24,360 nucleotides of DNA from CALJIC01 sp039805565. GTDB lineage: Bacteria > Chloroflexota > Chloroflexia > Chloroflexales > Roseiflexaceae. Shown here one piece after another: positions 15,852 to 22,995 of this stretch. The stretch is from NCBI GenBank assembly GCA_039805565.1, contig JBDLTZ010000071.1, positions 1-24,360 on the forward strand. The letters run 5' to 3'. Position 1 is the first letter of the stretch; each line of letters opens with the position of its first letter. The translations under genes were made by a program, and so were the position numbers. The notes under the pieces were generated by a model. That model had not been told where the DNA came from. It made no database searches and saw only the letters and a program-made list of their open reading frames with translations.

Positions 15852-16487
15852 ATGAACCAGATACTCGTTCTGCTGCTCCTTACCTTTGCGCTGGTCGTCC
15901 CCATCATCGGCGCGGCCGCCCTGCGGCTGCTCGCGTCGCGGCTCGACGAGGGCCGCCGCACGATTGCCGGGGCCCTGATCTTCGTGATCGCCGCGGCCAG
16001 CGTGCTCGTGCTTGCCCGCGGCGACGTCTCACGCGTGCAGGTGGCCGGCCTCACCGTGCTGCTGCCGATCGCCGCGCCCTCCGAGGGCGATATCGTCCTG
16101 CCGCCGGAGATTCTGGACGCCACCGCCGCCCCGGACCCGTCCGACGCCGACCACGGCGCGCCGGCCGATGGTCCCGCCGCAACAGCAGAGTCCACGGCCG
16201 AACCGACGCCGGAGTCCGCGCCGGAGCCGACAGCCGAGCCGACAGCCGAACCGACGCCGGAGCCGACGCCGGAGCCCACGGCCGAACCGACGCCGGAGCC
16301 GACGCCAGAGCCCACGGCCGCGCCCGCCCCGGCCGGCCCGCGGCGCTACACCGTGCAGCCGGGCGACACGCTGCGCTCGATCGCCGAGCAGTTCGGCGTC
16401 AGCATCCAGGACATCATCCGCGCCAGCGAGCTCACGCCGGAAGAGGCCGACAGCCTGGGCGTCGGGCAGGAGCTAGTGATCCCATGA
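15852..16487 (+). CDS. Membrane-anchored LysM protein
   Basis: The 211-residue product has two N-terminal membrane segments (about 3-28 and 38-55), a ~60-residue exported stretch, a low-complexity EPTPEPTAEPT linker (115-160) and a C-terminal LysM domain starting RRYTVQPGDTLRSIAEQFGV (164-211). LysM binds N-acetylglucosamine-containing glycans, so the protein probably tethers the membrane to the cell wall or an exopolysaccharide. The ATG at 15852 has no clear Shine-Dalgarno sequence. The stop overlaps the next start by four bases (ATGA), so the two are coupled. A second LysM protein lies two genes on. Confidence 0.85.
   Translation: MNQILVLLLLTFALVVPIIGAAALRLLASRLDEGRRTIAGALIFVIAAASVLVLARGDVSRVQVAGLTVLLPIAAPSEGDIVLPPEILDATAAPDPSDADHGAPADGPAATAESTAEPTPESAPEPTAEPTAEPTPEPTPEPTAEPTPEPTPEPTAAPAPAGPRRYTVQPGDTLRSIAEQFGVSIQDIIRASELTPEEADSLGVGQELVIP
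16190..16322 (+). repeat. Coding minisatellite for the Pro/Thr/Glu linker
   Basis: Hexamer- and 18-to-30-base-scale repeats of GAGCCGACGCCG and GAGCCGACAGCC encode EPTPEPTAEPT. Such tracts can change length by slippage, altering the distance between membrane and LysM domain. Confidence 0.75.
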
Positions 16488-17002
16488 CAACGACGACAAC
16501 GGCCGCGCCCGCCGCCCGCGAGGTGCTGGTGCTGCGCTACACCCAGCAGATCGACGAGCTAATGCACGCCGTGCGGCTCTACCAGCGCAGCACACGCAAG
16601 CACCAGGTCTACAAGCTCCTGGGCCTGCTCACCATGTTCCTCGGCGCGTGGACCTTCCTGCGCTCGGGGATCGAACTCGGGCCGGTGCTGCTGCTGATTC
16701 TGGGCGCGTTCCTGTGGTTCGACCCGGTCCCGCTCGTGGTGCTGGGCGCCGGGCTGCGCAACAGCCCAGTAGTGAAGGAGCCGTACGAGACCCTGATCGA
16801 CGCGCGCGGCACGCACTTCAAGATCGGCAAGAACCGCGTCAGCCGCACGTGGGACAAGTACAACGGCTTCCTCGAGAGCGACAGGGTCTTCGTGCTGGTG
16901 TACGGGCGCTGGGCCTACAGCGTTATCCCGAAGCGCGCGCTGGAGGGCGCCGAGCAGGCTGCCGCCCTGCGCGCCACGCTGAAGAAGCACATCCAACGCT
17001 GA
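16484..17002 (+). CDS. YcxB-like membrane protein
   Basis: The 172-residue protein has two adjacent membrane segments (about residues 44-80) followed by a soluble domain ending ESDRVFVLVYGRWAYSVIPKRAL, typical of the YcxB_C-type C-terminal domain (a bacterial PH-like fold). No enzymatic role is known. The N-terminus is a threonine/alanine run (MTTTTTAAPAA), so the exact start could be somewhat downstream. The ATGA overlap with the LysM gene argues for translational coupling and a shared envelope function. Confidence 0.75.
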   Translation: MTTTTTAAPAAREVLVLRYTQQIDELMHAVRLYQRSTRKHQVYKLLGLLTMFLGAWTFLRSGIELGPVLLLILGAFLWFDPVPLVVLGAGLRNSPVVKEPYETLIDARGTHFKIGKNRVSRTWDKYNGFLESDRVFVLVYGRWAYSVIPKRALEGAEQAAALRATLKKHIQR

Positions 17003-17043
17003 AGGCTGAAGGCTTCGGGGTACGAGAACGCCGTACATGCTCC

Positions 17044-17057
17044 TTGAACATGTTCAA
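17044..17057. promoter_or_regulatory. Perfect 14-bp palindrome upstream of the deacetylase gene
   Basis: TTGAACATGTTCAA reads the same on both strands and ends 24 bases before the ATG at 17082. It could be an operator for a dimeric repressor. A duplicated GCTGAAG heptamer lies shortly upstream, at the 3' end of the YcxB-like gene. Confidence 0.35.
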
Positions 17058-17081
17058 CGTCTCCGCTACTCCCTCAAAACT

Positions 17082-18197
17082 ATGAACCATACGCCCGCGC
17101 GCCCCACCGGCCTGCTGCTGATCGCCCTGACCCTCGTGGCCGGCATCGCCCTCGGCTGGGCGCTGAACGACCTGCTGGCCATGAGGGCCGCGCAGGATCA
17201 GGGGCCAACGATCGAAGACCAGGGGCCGGCCGCACAGGGCCAAGGGCCAACAACCGAGGACCAGAGGCCGACGGCTCCCCCTCCTGAAGCCCCCGCGTCT
17301 GCCCCGACGGCGACGCCCACCGCCGCGCCCACGATAGAGCCAACCGCCGCCCCCACGGCCGCCCCCACCGAGGCGCCTGCGATGATCGCCGGGTACGCCG
17401 GGCACATCGTGGCCCAGGGGGAGACGCTGGCACAGATCGCGGCGAACGGCGGCAGCGCGCCCGACCTGATCGCGAGCTACAACCGGCTGGCGGGCGAGCC
17501 GCAGCCCGGCCAGCCCCTGATCGTCCCGCGCCTGGCCGGCGAGGCCGCGGCGCTGGACAACCAGCCGATCATGGTGGAGCGCGGGCCAGCCGAGCAGCCC
17601 TGGGTGGCGCTCACGCTCGACGCCGGGGCCGGGGCCGCACCCACGCCGCGCATGCTCGACGCCCTGCGCGAACGCGGGGTGCGGATCACCTTCTTCCTCA
17701 CCGGCAAGTGGATCGCCGAGAACCCCGAGCTGACGCGGCAGATCGTGGCGGATGGTCACGAGCTCGCCAACCACACCTTCGGCCACCCCGACCTGACGGC
17801 AGTGAGCGACGCGGAGATCCGGCGCGAGCTGGCGGAGACCGAGGCCGCGCTGCGCGAGGTGGCGCCCGCGGCGACCATGCGGCCTTTCTTCCGCCCGCCC
17901 TACGGCGCCTACGACGAGCGCGTGCAGCGGGCGGTGCAGGCCGAGGGGTACCTGCCGGTCTACTGGACGCTGGACAGCCTTGACTCGGTGGGCGAGCCGA
18001 AGACGCCGGAGTTCTTGCTCGAGCGCGTCACCGCCAAGCTCACCCCCGAGCGCCTGCGCGGCGCGATCATCCTGGCCCACTGCGGCAGCGAGCCTACCGC
18101 TGACGCACTTCCCGCTATCCTGGACCGCTTCGCCGCCATGGGCCTCGAGGTCCGGCCGCTCTCCGAGGTGCTCTCCGGATCGTCACAGATGCGTTAG
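17082..18197 (+). CDS. LysM and NodB polysaccharide deacetylase
   Basis: The 371-residue protein has an N-terminal signal anchor (about 9-33), a linker with a DQGP repeat (38-64) and P/T/A-rich stretch, a LysM domain (105-149) and a NodB carbohydrate esterase 4 domain (from ~172). NodB motifs are TLDAG (D180), HTFGH (H231, H235), RPPYG (R271) and LAHCG (H333). The second, metal-binding aspartate of motif 1 (DD) is alanine, so metal binding or activity may differ; TFDAG variants exist in other family members. It likely removes acetyl groups from peptidoglycan or an exopolysaccharide outside the cell. ATG 17082 is chosen over 17037, which would put charged residues and the palindrome in the coding region. 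Confidence 0.9.
   Translation: MNHTPARPTGLLLIALTLVAGIALGWALNDLLAMRAAQDQGPTIEDQGPAAQGQGPTTEDQRPTAPPPEAPASAPTATPTAAPTIEPTAAPTAAPTEAPAMIAGYAGHIVAQGETLAQIAANGGSAPDLIASYNRLAGEPQPGQPLIVPRLAGEAAALDNQPIMVERGPAEQPWVALTLDAGAGAAPTPRMLDALRERGVRITFFLTGKWIAENPELTRQIVADGHELANHTFGHPDLTAVSDAEIRRELAETEAALREVAPAATMRPFFRPPYGAYDERVQRAVQAEGYLPVYWTLDSLDSVGEPKTPEFLLERVTAKLTPERLRGAIILAHCGSEPTADALPAILDRFAAMGLEVRPLSEVLSGSSQMR
17194..17270. repeat. GGCC-type heptamer repeat in the deacetylase linker
   Basis: Units such as GATCAGGGGCC, GACCAGGGGCC, AAGGGCC and GACCAGAGGCC recur. They encode DQGP-containing repeats just after the membrane anchor. The unit differs from the GAGTCGT family, but the style is similar. Confidence 0.6.
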
Positions 18198-18213
18198 ATC
18201 TTGCTAAGATCTG
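18197..18213. other. Hairpin in the deacetylase-msrP gap
   Basis: AGATCTT and AAGATCT form a perfect 7-bp stem with a GCT loop immediately after the deacetylase stop codon. No T-run follows. A TACACT -10-like box (18220-18225) comes next and may belong to an msrP promoter. Confidence 0.35.
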
Positions 18214-18297
18214 CGGGCTACACTGTCCTCGCATAGATCACACAGGGTCGTGCATTCGTAGTGTACACACAGCTTCGGCAGAATTGAGAGCACCAAG

Positions 18298-19254
18298 ATG
18301 AGCAAGATACCCTCTTCAGAGATAACCCCCGAGCACGTGTACAGGTCGCGGCGCCAGTTCATGCGGGGCGTGGGGGCGCTGGCGCTGGGCGCCGGGGCGC
18401 TGGCGCTGGGCGCGTGCGGCGCGCAGCCGGGGGCGGCCAGCCGGCCCGCGGGACCCACCCCGGCCCCTGGCGCGGTGAAGGGCAGCGCCGACGAGCTCGG
18501 CGACCCGCTCAACAGCTTCGAGCAGATCACCACCTACAACAACTACTACGAGTTCACCACCGATAAGCAGGCTGTGGCAGGCATGGCGCAGGGCCTCCGC
18601 ACCTCGCCGTGGAGCGTTGCCGTGGGCGGCCTGGTCGCCAAGCCGCAGATCTTCGCCGTGGAGGACCTGGTGAGCCGCTTCGGCGAGGAGGAGCGCATCT
18701 ACCGGCTGCGCTGCGTCGAGGCCTGGTCAATGGTGATCCCGTGGTTGGGCTTCCCCCTGAGCAAGCTGCTGTCGGCGGTGGAGCCGACGTCGCAGGCCAA
18801 GTACGTGCGCTTCGAGACGCTGATGGACCCGGAGCAGATGCCGGGCCAGCGCGAGCCGTGGTACGAGTGGCCGTACGTCGAGGGGCTGCGGCTGGACGAG
18901 GCTATGCACGACCTGACCCTCCTGAGCACCGGGCTGTATGGCCGCTCGCTCCTGCCCCAGAGCGGCGCGCCGCTGCGGTTGGTGGTGCCGTGGAAGTACG
19001 GCTTCAAGAGCATCAAGGCCATCGTCAAGATCGACCTGGTGGATACCCAGCCGACCTCGCTCTGGATGGCGGCCGCGCCGAACGAGTACGGCTTCTACGC
19101 CAACGTCAACCCGGACGTATCCCACCCGCGCTGGTCGCAGGCGAGCGAGCGGCGCATCGGCGAGCTCGGCCGGCGCGAGACGCTGCCGTTCAACGGCTAC
19201 GCGGACCAAGTGGCCGGGCTGTACGCGGGCATGGACCTGCGGGCGAACTACTGA
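18298..19254 (+). CDS. msrP: Periplasmic methionine sulfoxide reductase, catalytic subunit MsrP
   Basis: MsrP (YedY) is a molybdopterin enzyme that reduces oxidised methionine in exported proteins. The 318-residue product has a twin-arginine signal (SRRQFMRGVGALALGAGALA) ending near a cysteine, and the sulfite-oxidase-type fold with the Mo-ligand cysteine at residue 139 in RLRCVEAWSMVIPW. GFPLSKLL, the YEWPYVEGLRLDEAMHDL segment, GAPLRLVVPWKYGFKS and the ending near RETLPFNGYADQVAGLY all match the family. LGACGAQPG behind the Tat signal could also be a lipobox. The stop overlaps the msrQ ATG, confirming a two-gene operon. Confidence 0.95.
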   Translation: MSKIPSSEITPEHVYRSRRQFMRGVGALALGAGALALGACGAQPGAASRPAGPTPAPGAVKGSADELGDPLNSFEQITTYNNYYEFTTDKQAVAGMAQGLRTSPWSVAVGGLVAKPQIFAVEDLVSRFGEEERIYRLRCVEAWSMVIPWLGFPLSKLLSAVEPTSQAKYVRFETLMDPEQMPGQREPWYEWPYVEGLRLDEAMHDLTLLSTGLYGRSLLPQSGAPLRLVVPWKYGFKSIKAIVKIDLVDTQPTSLWMAAAPNEYGFYANVNPDVSHPRWSQASERRIGELGRRETLPFNGYADQVAGLYAGMDLRANY

Positions 19255-19898
19255 TGCAGCGAGACCGCTGGCTCCACCTGGTTCACCCGGCCGCGCTGGC
19301 GCCGCTGGCGGTGGCGCTGTGGGACATGGCGCGGGGCGGGCTGAGCGTCAACCCGATCCAGGATATCACCCACCGCAGCGGGTACGCCGCCCTGGTGCTG
19401 CTGGTGCTTTCGCTGGCCTGCACACCCCTGAGCGGGCTGCTGGGGCAGAAGTGGGCGCTCAAGCTGCGCCGGCCGCTCGGGCTGTACGCCTTCCTGTACG
19501 CCGCGCTGCACCTGCTGATCTTTGTGGTGCTGGACTTCGGGCTCGACATGCGCCTGATCGCGCAGGAGGTCTCCGAGAAGCGCTACGTGCTGGTCGGCCT
19601 GGCCGCGCTGCTGCTCCTGATCCCGCTGGCCGTTACGTCTACCAAAGGGTGGCAGCGGCGGCTGGGCAGGCGCTGGAAAGCGCTCCACCGGCTGGTGTAT
19701 CTGGCCGCGCCGCTGGCAGTGCTCCACTACATCTGGCTCGTCAAGTCGGACTACCGCGAGCCGCTGCTGTTCGGCGCGGCCGTGGCGCTGCTCCTCGCGC
19801 TGCGGCTGCCCGCCGTGCGACAGCGCGCCCAGGCCCTGCGCGAGCGGCTCCGCCCGCGCAGCGCCCCCTCCTCCCCGAGGACAGATCCCCGCCCGTAG
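19254..19898 (+). CDS. msrQ: Heme b membrane subunit MsrQ
   Basis: The 214-residue, about six-pass membrane protein fits MsrQ (YedZ), which passes electrons from the quinone pool or flavin to MsrP. It has the ferric-reductase-like core: DITHRSGYAALVLLVLSLAC, CTPLSGLLG, RRPLGLYAFLYAALHLLIF, RRWKALHRLVYLAAPLAVLHYIWLV. Histidines in ITHRSG, ALHLL, LHRLVY and LHYIW are the probable heme ligands. The start (ATG 19254) overlaps the msrP stop TGA by one base (TGATG). The arginine- and proline-rich tail of about 35 residues is not conserved. Confidence 0.94.
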   Translation: MQRDRWLHLVHPAALAPLAVALWDMARGGLSVNPIQDITHRSGYAALVLLVLSLACTPLSGLLGQKWALKLRRPLGLYAFLYAALHLLIFVVLDFGLDMRLIAQEVSEKRYVLVGLAALLLLIPLAVTSTKGWQRRLGRRWKALHRLVYLAAPLAVLHYIWLVKSDYREPLLFGAAVALLLALRLPAVRQRAQALRERLRPRSAPSSPRTDPRP

Positions 19899-19900
19899 TT

Positions 19901-19929
19901 ATGCGTTTGTAATGCGTTAGTAATGGTGT
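19901..19929 (+). promoter_or_regulatory. Three 11-bp-phased direct repeats, likely regulator site
   Basis: ATGCGTT at 19901 and 19912, and ATGGTGT at 19923, recur every 11 bases, a heptamer plus a 4-base spacer. PhoB/OmpR-type regulators bind exactly this geometry. The repeats cover the -35 position of the promoter whose -10 is at 19934, so the downstream response regulator may control its own gene. Confidence 0.6.
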
Positions 19930-19930
19930 G

Positions 19931-19939
19931 TGCTACACT
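19931..19939 (+). promoter_or_regulatory. Response regulator promoter, extended -10
   Basis: TGC TACACT, with the phased direct repeats in place of a good -35, as in activator-dependent promoters. The start near 19946 gives a leader of about 65 bases. Confidence 0.55.
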
Positions 19940-20010
19940 TCAGTAGCACAAACTGCATTACTACACATAGAGCAGCCGCGCTCGGGCAGCTGTCGAGAGG
20001 GAGAGATACA

Positions 20011-20691
20011 ATGCAGATCCTGGTCGCCGACGACGACGTTGCGAGCGTCAAACTCACCGCCTTCCTTCTGGAAGACGCCGGCTACCGTGTGCTTAAGGCC
20101 TTCGATGGCCCCGGGATCATCCAGACCATTGAGCAGAACCAGCCCGACCTGGTGCTGCTGGACGTGACGATGCCCAAGGTGAATGGCTTCGAGGTCTGTC
20201 GCCAGATCCGGCGCACCTCCGAGGTGCCGATCATCTTCGTGACGGGCAACAGCCAGCTCCAGGACCGCGTGAAAGGCTTGCAGATCGGTGGCGACGACTA
20301 CCTCGTCAAGCCGTTCGAGCCCGCCGAGCTCCTGGCACGCGTCGAGGCGGTGCTACGGCGCCGCAACTCGGAAATGCTCACGCCGGTCTCGCGCATCAAC
20401 CAGGGGCCGCTCACGCTGGACCCGATCGAGCACACGGTGATCTTCGAGGACGGGCGCACCGCGGTGCTGACTCCGATCGAGTTTCGCCTCCTATACTACA
20501 TGATGCAGAACGCCGGCCGGGTGCTGAATACGTCGCAGATCCTGAGCAAGGTCTGGGGCTACGACTACGAGGGCGAGAGCAACCTGGTGGCGGTGTACAT
20601 CCGTCGCCTGCGCACGAAGATCGAGCCGGAGGGTGACGCCCCGAAGCACGTGGTGACGGTGCGGAACCTGGGGTACAAGTTCGTGGCGTAG
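20011..20691 (+). CDS. OmpR/PhoB-family response regulator, orphan in this window
   Basis: The 226-residue product has a receiver domain with acidic residues D7-D9 (VADDDV), phospho-acceptor D51 (LVLLDVTMPKVNGFE), T78 (FVTGN) and K100 (LVKPFEP). It also has a winged-helix DNA-binding domain (about 126-226) with LTPIEFRLLYYMMQNAGRVL, ILSKVWGYDYEGESNLVAVY, RRLRTKIEPEG and the terminal VVTVRNLGYKFVA. No histidine kinase is in the window. ATG 20011 is chosen because the receiver fold begins at MQILVADDD and GAGAGGGAGA precedes it. The direct repeats at 19901 suggest autoregulation, though they could also be a site for another OmpR-type regulator. Confidence 0.95.
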   Translation: MQILVADDDVASVKLTAFLLEDAGYRVLKAFDGPGIIQTIEQNQPDLVLLDVTMPKVNGFEVCRQIRRTSEVPIIFVTGNSQLQDRVKGLQIGGDDYLVKPFEPAELLARVEAVLRRRNSEMLTPVSRINQGPLTLDPIEHTVIFEDGRTAVLTPIEFRLLYYMMQNAGRVLNTSQILSKVWGYDYEGESNLVAVYIRRLRTKIEPEGDAPKHVVTVRNLGYKFVA

Positions 20692-20726
20692 GGTCAAACG
20701 CTGAACGCTCACGTCGGTGATTCACA

Positions 20727-20762
20727 GAGGGCACGAGGTGCAGTGATGCGCCTCGTGCCCTC
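20727..20762. terminator. Hairpin between convergent genes
   Basis: A perfect 12-bp stem (GAGGGCACGAGG with CCTCGTGCCCTC) surrounds a 12-base loop, between the response regulator stop and the phosphatase-like stop. Neither side has a T-run, so it is a weak or factor-assisted terminator at best. Confidence 0.5.
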
Positions 20763-20792
20763 AAGCGTTGCCACACGAACTGGGCCTTGCGC

Positions 20793-21569
20793 TCAGGCGA
20801 AGATCTCCTCCGGCGCGCGGCCCTCCCACTCCTCGCTGGGCGCCACGCCGAGCATGCGCGCCACGGTGGGGGCGGTGTCGATCAGGCTCACCGGCGCCGC
20901 GATGCGGTGCCCGTGACGCACGCCCGGCCCCGCCGCCAGCCAGGGCACCGTCATGTCCTCGGGCGAGTCCGTGCCGTGGCTGCGCTCGTGGCCGCCGTGG
21001 TCGCTCTGCACGATGATGCGCGCGGTGGGGGGCATGGCCGCCACGACCCGGCCGAGCGCCGCGTCGAGCCGCTCGAGCTGGTCCAGGTAGCCGTCGGACA
21101 TCCAGCCGTAGGCGTGGCCGGCGGTGTCCACCGAGCCGAGGTAGACGAACACGAAGTCGAAGGACTCTGCGGCGATCAGGCGCGCGGCCTCCTCGGCCAC
21201 CGCGTCGTCGTAGCTCGGGTCGGTCGGCGGCTCGCGGTAGTAGCTGTACGCCAGCGTCTCGGGGCGGCTCAGGTCGCGCAGCGGCTCCCAGTTGTGGACG
21301 AAGGCGCTGCGCCTGCCGGCGGCCTGCAGCACCTCCACCAGCCCCGGGAGCGGGCGGGCCATGGGCGTGTACACGTTGCTGGTGATGCCGTGGCGGCCGG
21401 GCGGCACGCTGTGGAAGATCGACATGTGGCAGGGCAGCGTGACAGAGGGCATCACGCTGCGCGCTGTCTCCGTGAAGGCCCCGCGCGCCCGCAGCGCCGT
21501 GTGAGTGGGGCAGCGCGCTGCGTCGATCGCGTCGGGGCGCACGCCGTCGGTCATGACCAGGACGACCAT
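20793..21569 (-). CDS. Alkaline-phosphatase-superfamily phosphodiesterase
   Basis: The 258-residue enzyme belongs to the nucleotide pyrophosphatase/phosphodiesterase branch of the alkaline phosphatase fold. Signatures are TDGVRPDAI (first metal aspartate), the nucleophile region PSVTLPCHMSIFHS (threonine), GRHGITSNVY, VYLGSVDTAGHAYGW (D and H metal ligands), QSDHGGHERSHGT (D, H) and the final domain VSLIDTAPTVARMLGV. No signal peptide is seen, so a cytosolic enzyme is predicted. The substrate is not evident. AGGAGGAAGAGG precedes ATG 21569. The gene is divergent from the MFS/dehydratase pair, and a TATAAT box (plus 21601-21606) lies on its side of the gap. Confidence 0.88.
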   Translation of the reverse strand: MVVLVMTDGVRPDAIDAARCPTHTALRARGAFTETARSVMPSVTLPCHMSIFHSVPPGRHGITSNVYTPMARPLPGLVEVLQAAGRRSAFVHNWEPLRDLSRPETLAYSYYREPPTDPSYDDAVAEEAARLIAAESFDFVFVYLGSVDTAGHAYGWMSDGYLDQLERLDAALGRVVAAMPPTARIIVQSDHGGHERSHGTDSPEDMTVPWLAAGPGVRHGHRIAAPVSLIDTAPTVARMLGVAPSEEWEGRAPEEIFA

Positions 21570-21600
21570 CCTCTTCCTCCTCTTCTGATCGGTGGCGGGG

Positions 21601-21606
21601 ATTATA
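21601..21606 (-). promoter_or_regulatory. -10 box of the phosphodiesterase gene
   Basis: A perfect TATAAT on the minus strand, 32 bases upstream of the ATG at 21569. A good -35 is not seen. It lies nine bases from the -35 of the plus-strand promoter, so the two promoters may compete. Confidence 0.5.
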
Positions 21607-21614
21607 CCGCTTCC

Positions 21615-21643
21615 TTGACAGGGCCAGTGCCGTGCGCTAGTAT
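21615..21643 (+). promoter_or_regulatory. Sigma-70-like promoter of the MFS/dehydratase operon
   Basis: A perfect TTGACA (21615-21620), a 17-base spacer and TAGTAT (21638-21643). Transcription would start near 21650, giving a leader of about 90 bases. Confidence 0.65.
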
Positions 21644-21741
21644 CGCCCCGCCCGCATGCCCCGCCGTGCCGGGCGTGAGAACGCGATCCGCGTGCCGAAA
21701 CGCCCGCCACCTGTTCGGCTGACGCTGTAGAGAAGGTCCCC

Positions 21742-22995
21742 TTGCCACCATCGATCTCTGGGCTCGCACGGCGCGCCGAGCTCGCGCTGATGGGGCCGAT
21801 GCCCGAGCCGGTGCGCGACAACGCGCGCGTGGATCTGGTCGGCGCCATGTTCTACGGCGTCTTCTTCACCGGATCGCTGGCGTTCCTGCCGGTGATCCTG
21901 CGGCGGCTCGGCGCCAGCGCCGACCAGCTCGCGCTGTACGTTATCTTCACCTACGTGGGGCAGCTCCTCTCGCCGCTGAGTGTGGCGCTGGTGCGCAGAC
22001 GCGATCCGCTGCGCTTCTCCGTGCTCTGCTGGGCGCTGGCGCGAGCCTCGCTGGTGCTGGGGGCGGTGATCGCCGACGCCTGGTGGCTGCTGGCGCTAGC
22101 CGCCCTCTACTGGGTGCTCGAGATGCTGCCCGCGCCGGCCTACGCCGGGATCGTGCAGCAGATCTACCCCGCGCGCTACCGCGGCCGGGCCATGTCGGGT
22201 GTGCGGGTGGGCATGGTGGTGGTGGTGCTGGCCACCACGCCGCTGGCGGGCTGGCTGCTCGACCAGCTCGGGCACCAGGCGCTGCTGCCGGTAGCCGCGC
22301 TCTTCGGCGTGCTCTCGTCGCTCACCTTCGGGCGCGTGCGGGTCCCTGCCGCCGATCCCCCCGACGCCGCCCCCCGCGCGCCTGACGCCGAGCCCGACGC
22401 ACGCCCCGCGGCGCAGCGGCGCGGCGTGCTCGACCTGATCCGGAGCAACCGGCCCTTCGCCATCTACCTGGCGGCGATGACCGTCTACGGGCTGGGCGGC
22501 GTGATGGCCCTGCCGCTCTACCCCGTGGTGCAGGTCACTCGGCTGGGGCTCTCCTACACCGAGATCGGCGTGCTCGGCCTGGCGCAGTCGGCCACGTGGC
22601 TGCTGGGATTCCTCTACTGGGGGAGGCTGCTGGACCGGCGCGGCGCGGTGTGGGTGCTGCGGGTGAATATGGGGCTGGCAGCGCTGGTGCCGCTGACCTA
22701 CATCTTCGCCGGGAATGCGTGGGCGCTGCTGCCCGCCTTCCTGGCGCAGGGGCTGATCCAGGGCGGGTTTGAGCTGGGCGTCACCAACACCGCCATCGGG
22801 CTGGCCGAGCGCGGGCGGGTGATGGAGTACACCGCCCTGCAGACGGCGGTGATCGGCCTGCGGGGGATGGCCGCGCCGCTGATCGGCGCGGCGCTGCTGG
22901 GGGCCGGGACGCCGGACACGACTGTGTTCGGTCTATCGGTGGCGCTGGTGCTGGCCGGGTGGGTCATGATGGGGTATATCAGGAGCGATCGATGA
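21742..22995 (+). CDS. Major facilitator superfamily transporter
   Basis: The 417-residue product has about 12 membrane segments in two halves joined by a hydrophilic, alanine/proline/aspartate-rich loop (about 198-230). Features are YVIFTYVGQLLSPLSVALV, RRRDPLRF (the loop 2-3 motif), RYRGRAMSGVRVGM (motif C-like position) and the C-half GLSYTEIGVLGLAQSATWLL. Substrate is not predictable from these motifs. The adjacent galactonate-dehydratase-like gene, whose ATG overlaps its stop (ATGA), suggests a sugar acid, but this is inference. The start is a TTG at 21742 with AGAAGG about nine bases upstream; an in-frame ATG at 21790 is an alternative. Confidence 0.85.
   Translation: MPPSISGLARRAELALMGPMPEPVRDNARVDLVGAMFYGVFFTGSLAFLPVILRRLGASADQLALYVIFTYVGQLLSPLSVALVRRRDPLRFSVLCWALARASLVLGAVIADAWWLLALAALYWVLEMLPAPAYAGIVQQIYPARYRGRAMSGVRVGMVVVVLATTPLAGWLLDQLGHQALLPVAALFGVLSSLTFGRVRVPAADPPDAAPRAPDAEPDARPAAQRRGVLDLIRSNRPFAIYLAAMTVYGLGGVMALPLYPVVQVTRLGLSYTEIGVLGLAQSATWLLGFLYWGRLLDRRGAVWVLRVNMGLAALVPLTYIFAGNAWALLPAFLAQGLIQGGFELGVTNTAIGLAERGRVMEYTALQTAVIGLRGMAAPLIGAALLGAGTPDTTVFGLSVALVLAGWVMMGYIRSDR

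Noticed and set aside
17044..17057. LexA (SOS) box
   Set aside because: The Gram-positive-type box needs GAAC and GTTC four bases apart; here they are only two bases apart, and no SOS gene follows.
18190..18198. ATGCGTTAG shared with the response-regulator repeat at 19912
   Set aside because: It is explained by the last codons of the deacetylase gene (Met-Arg-stop), lacks the 11-base repetition, and one 9-base match can occur by chance.
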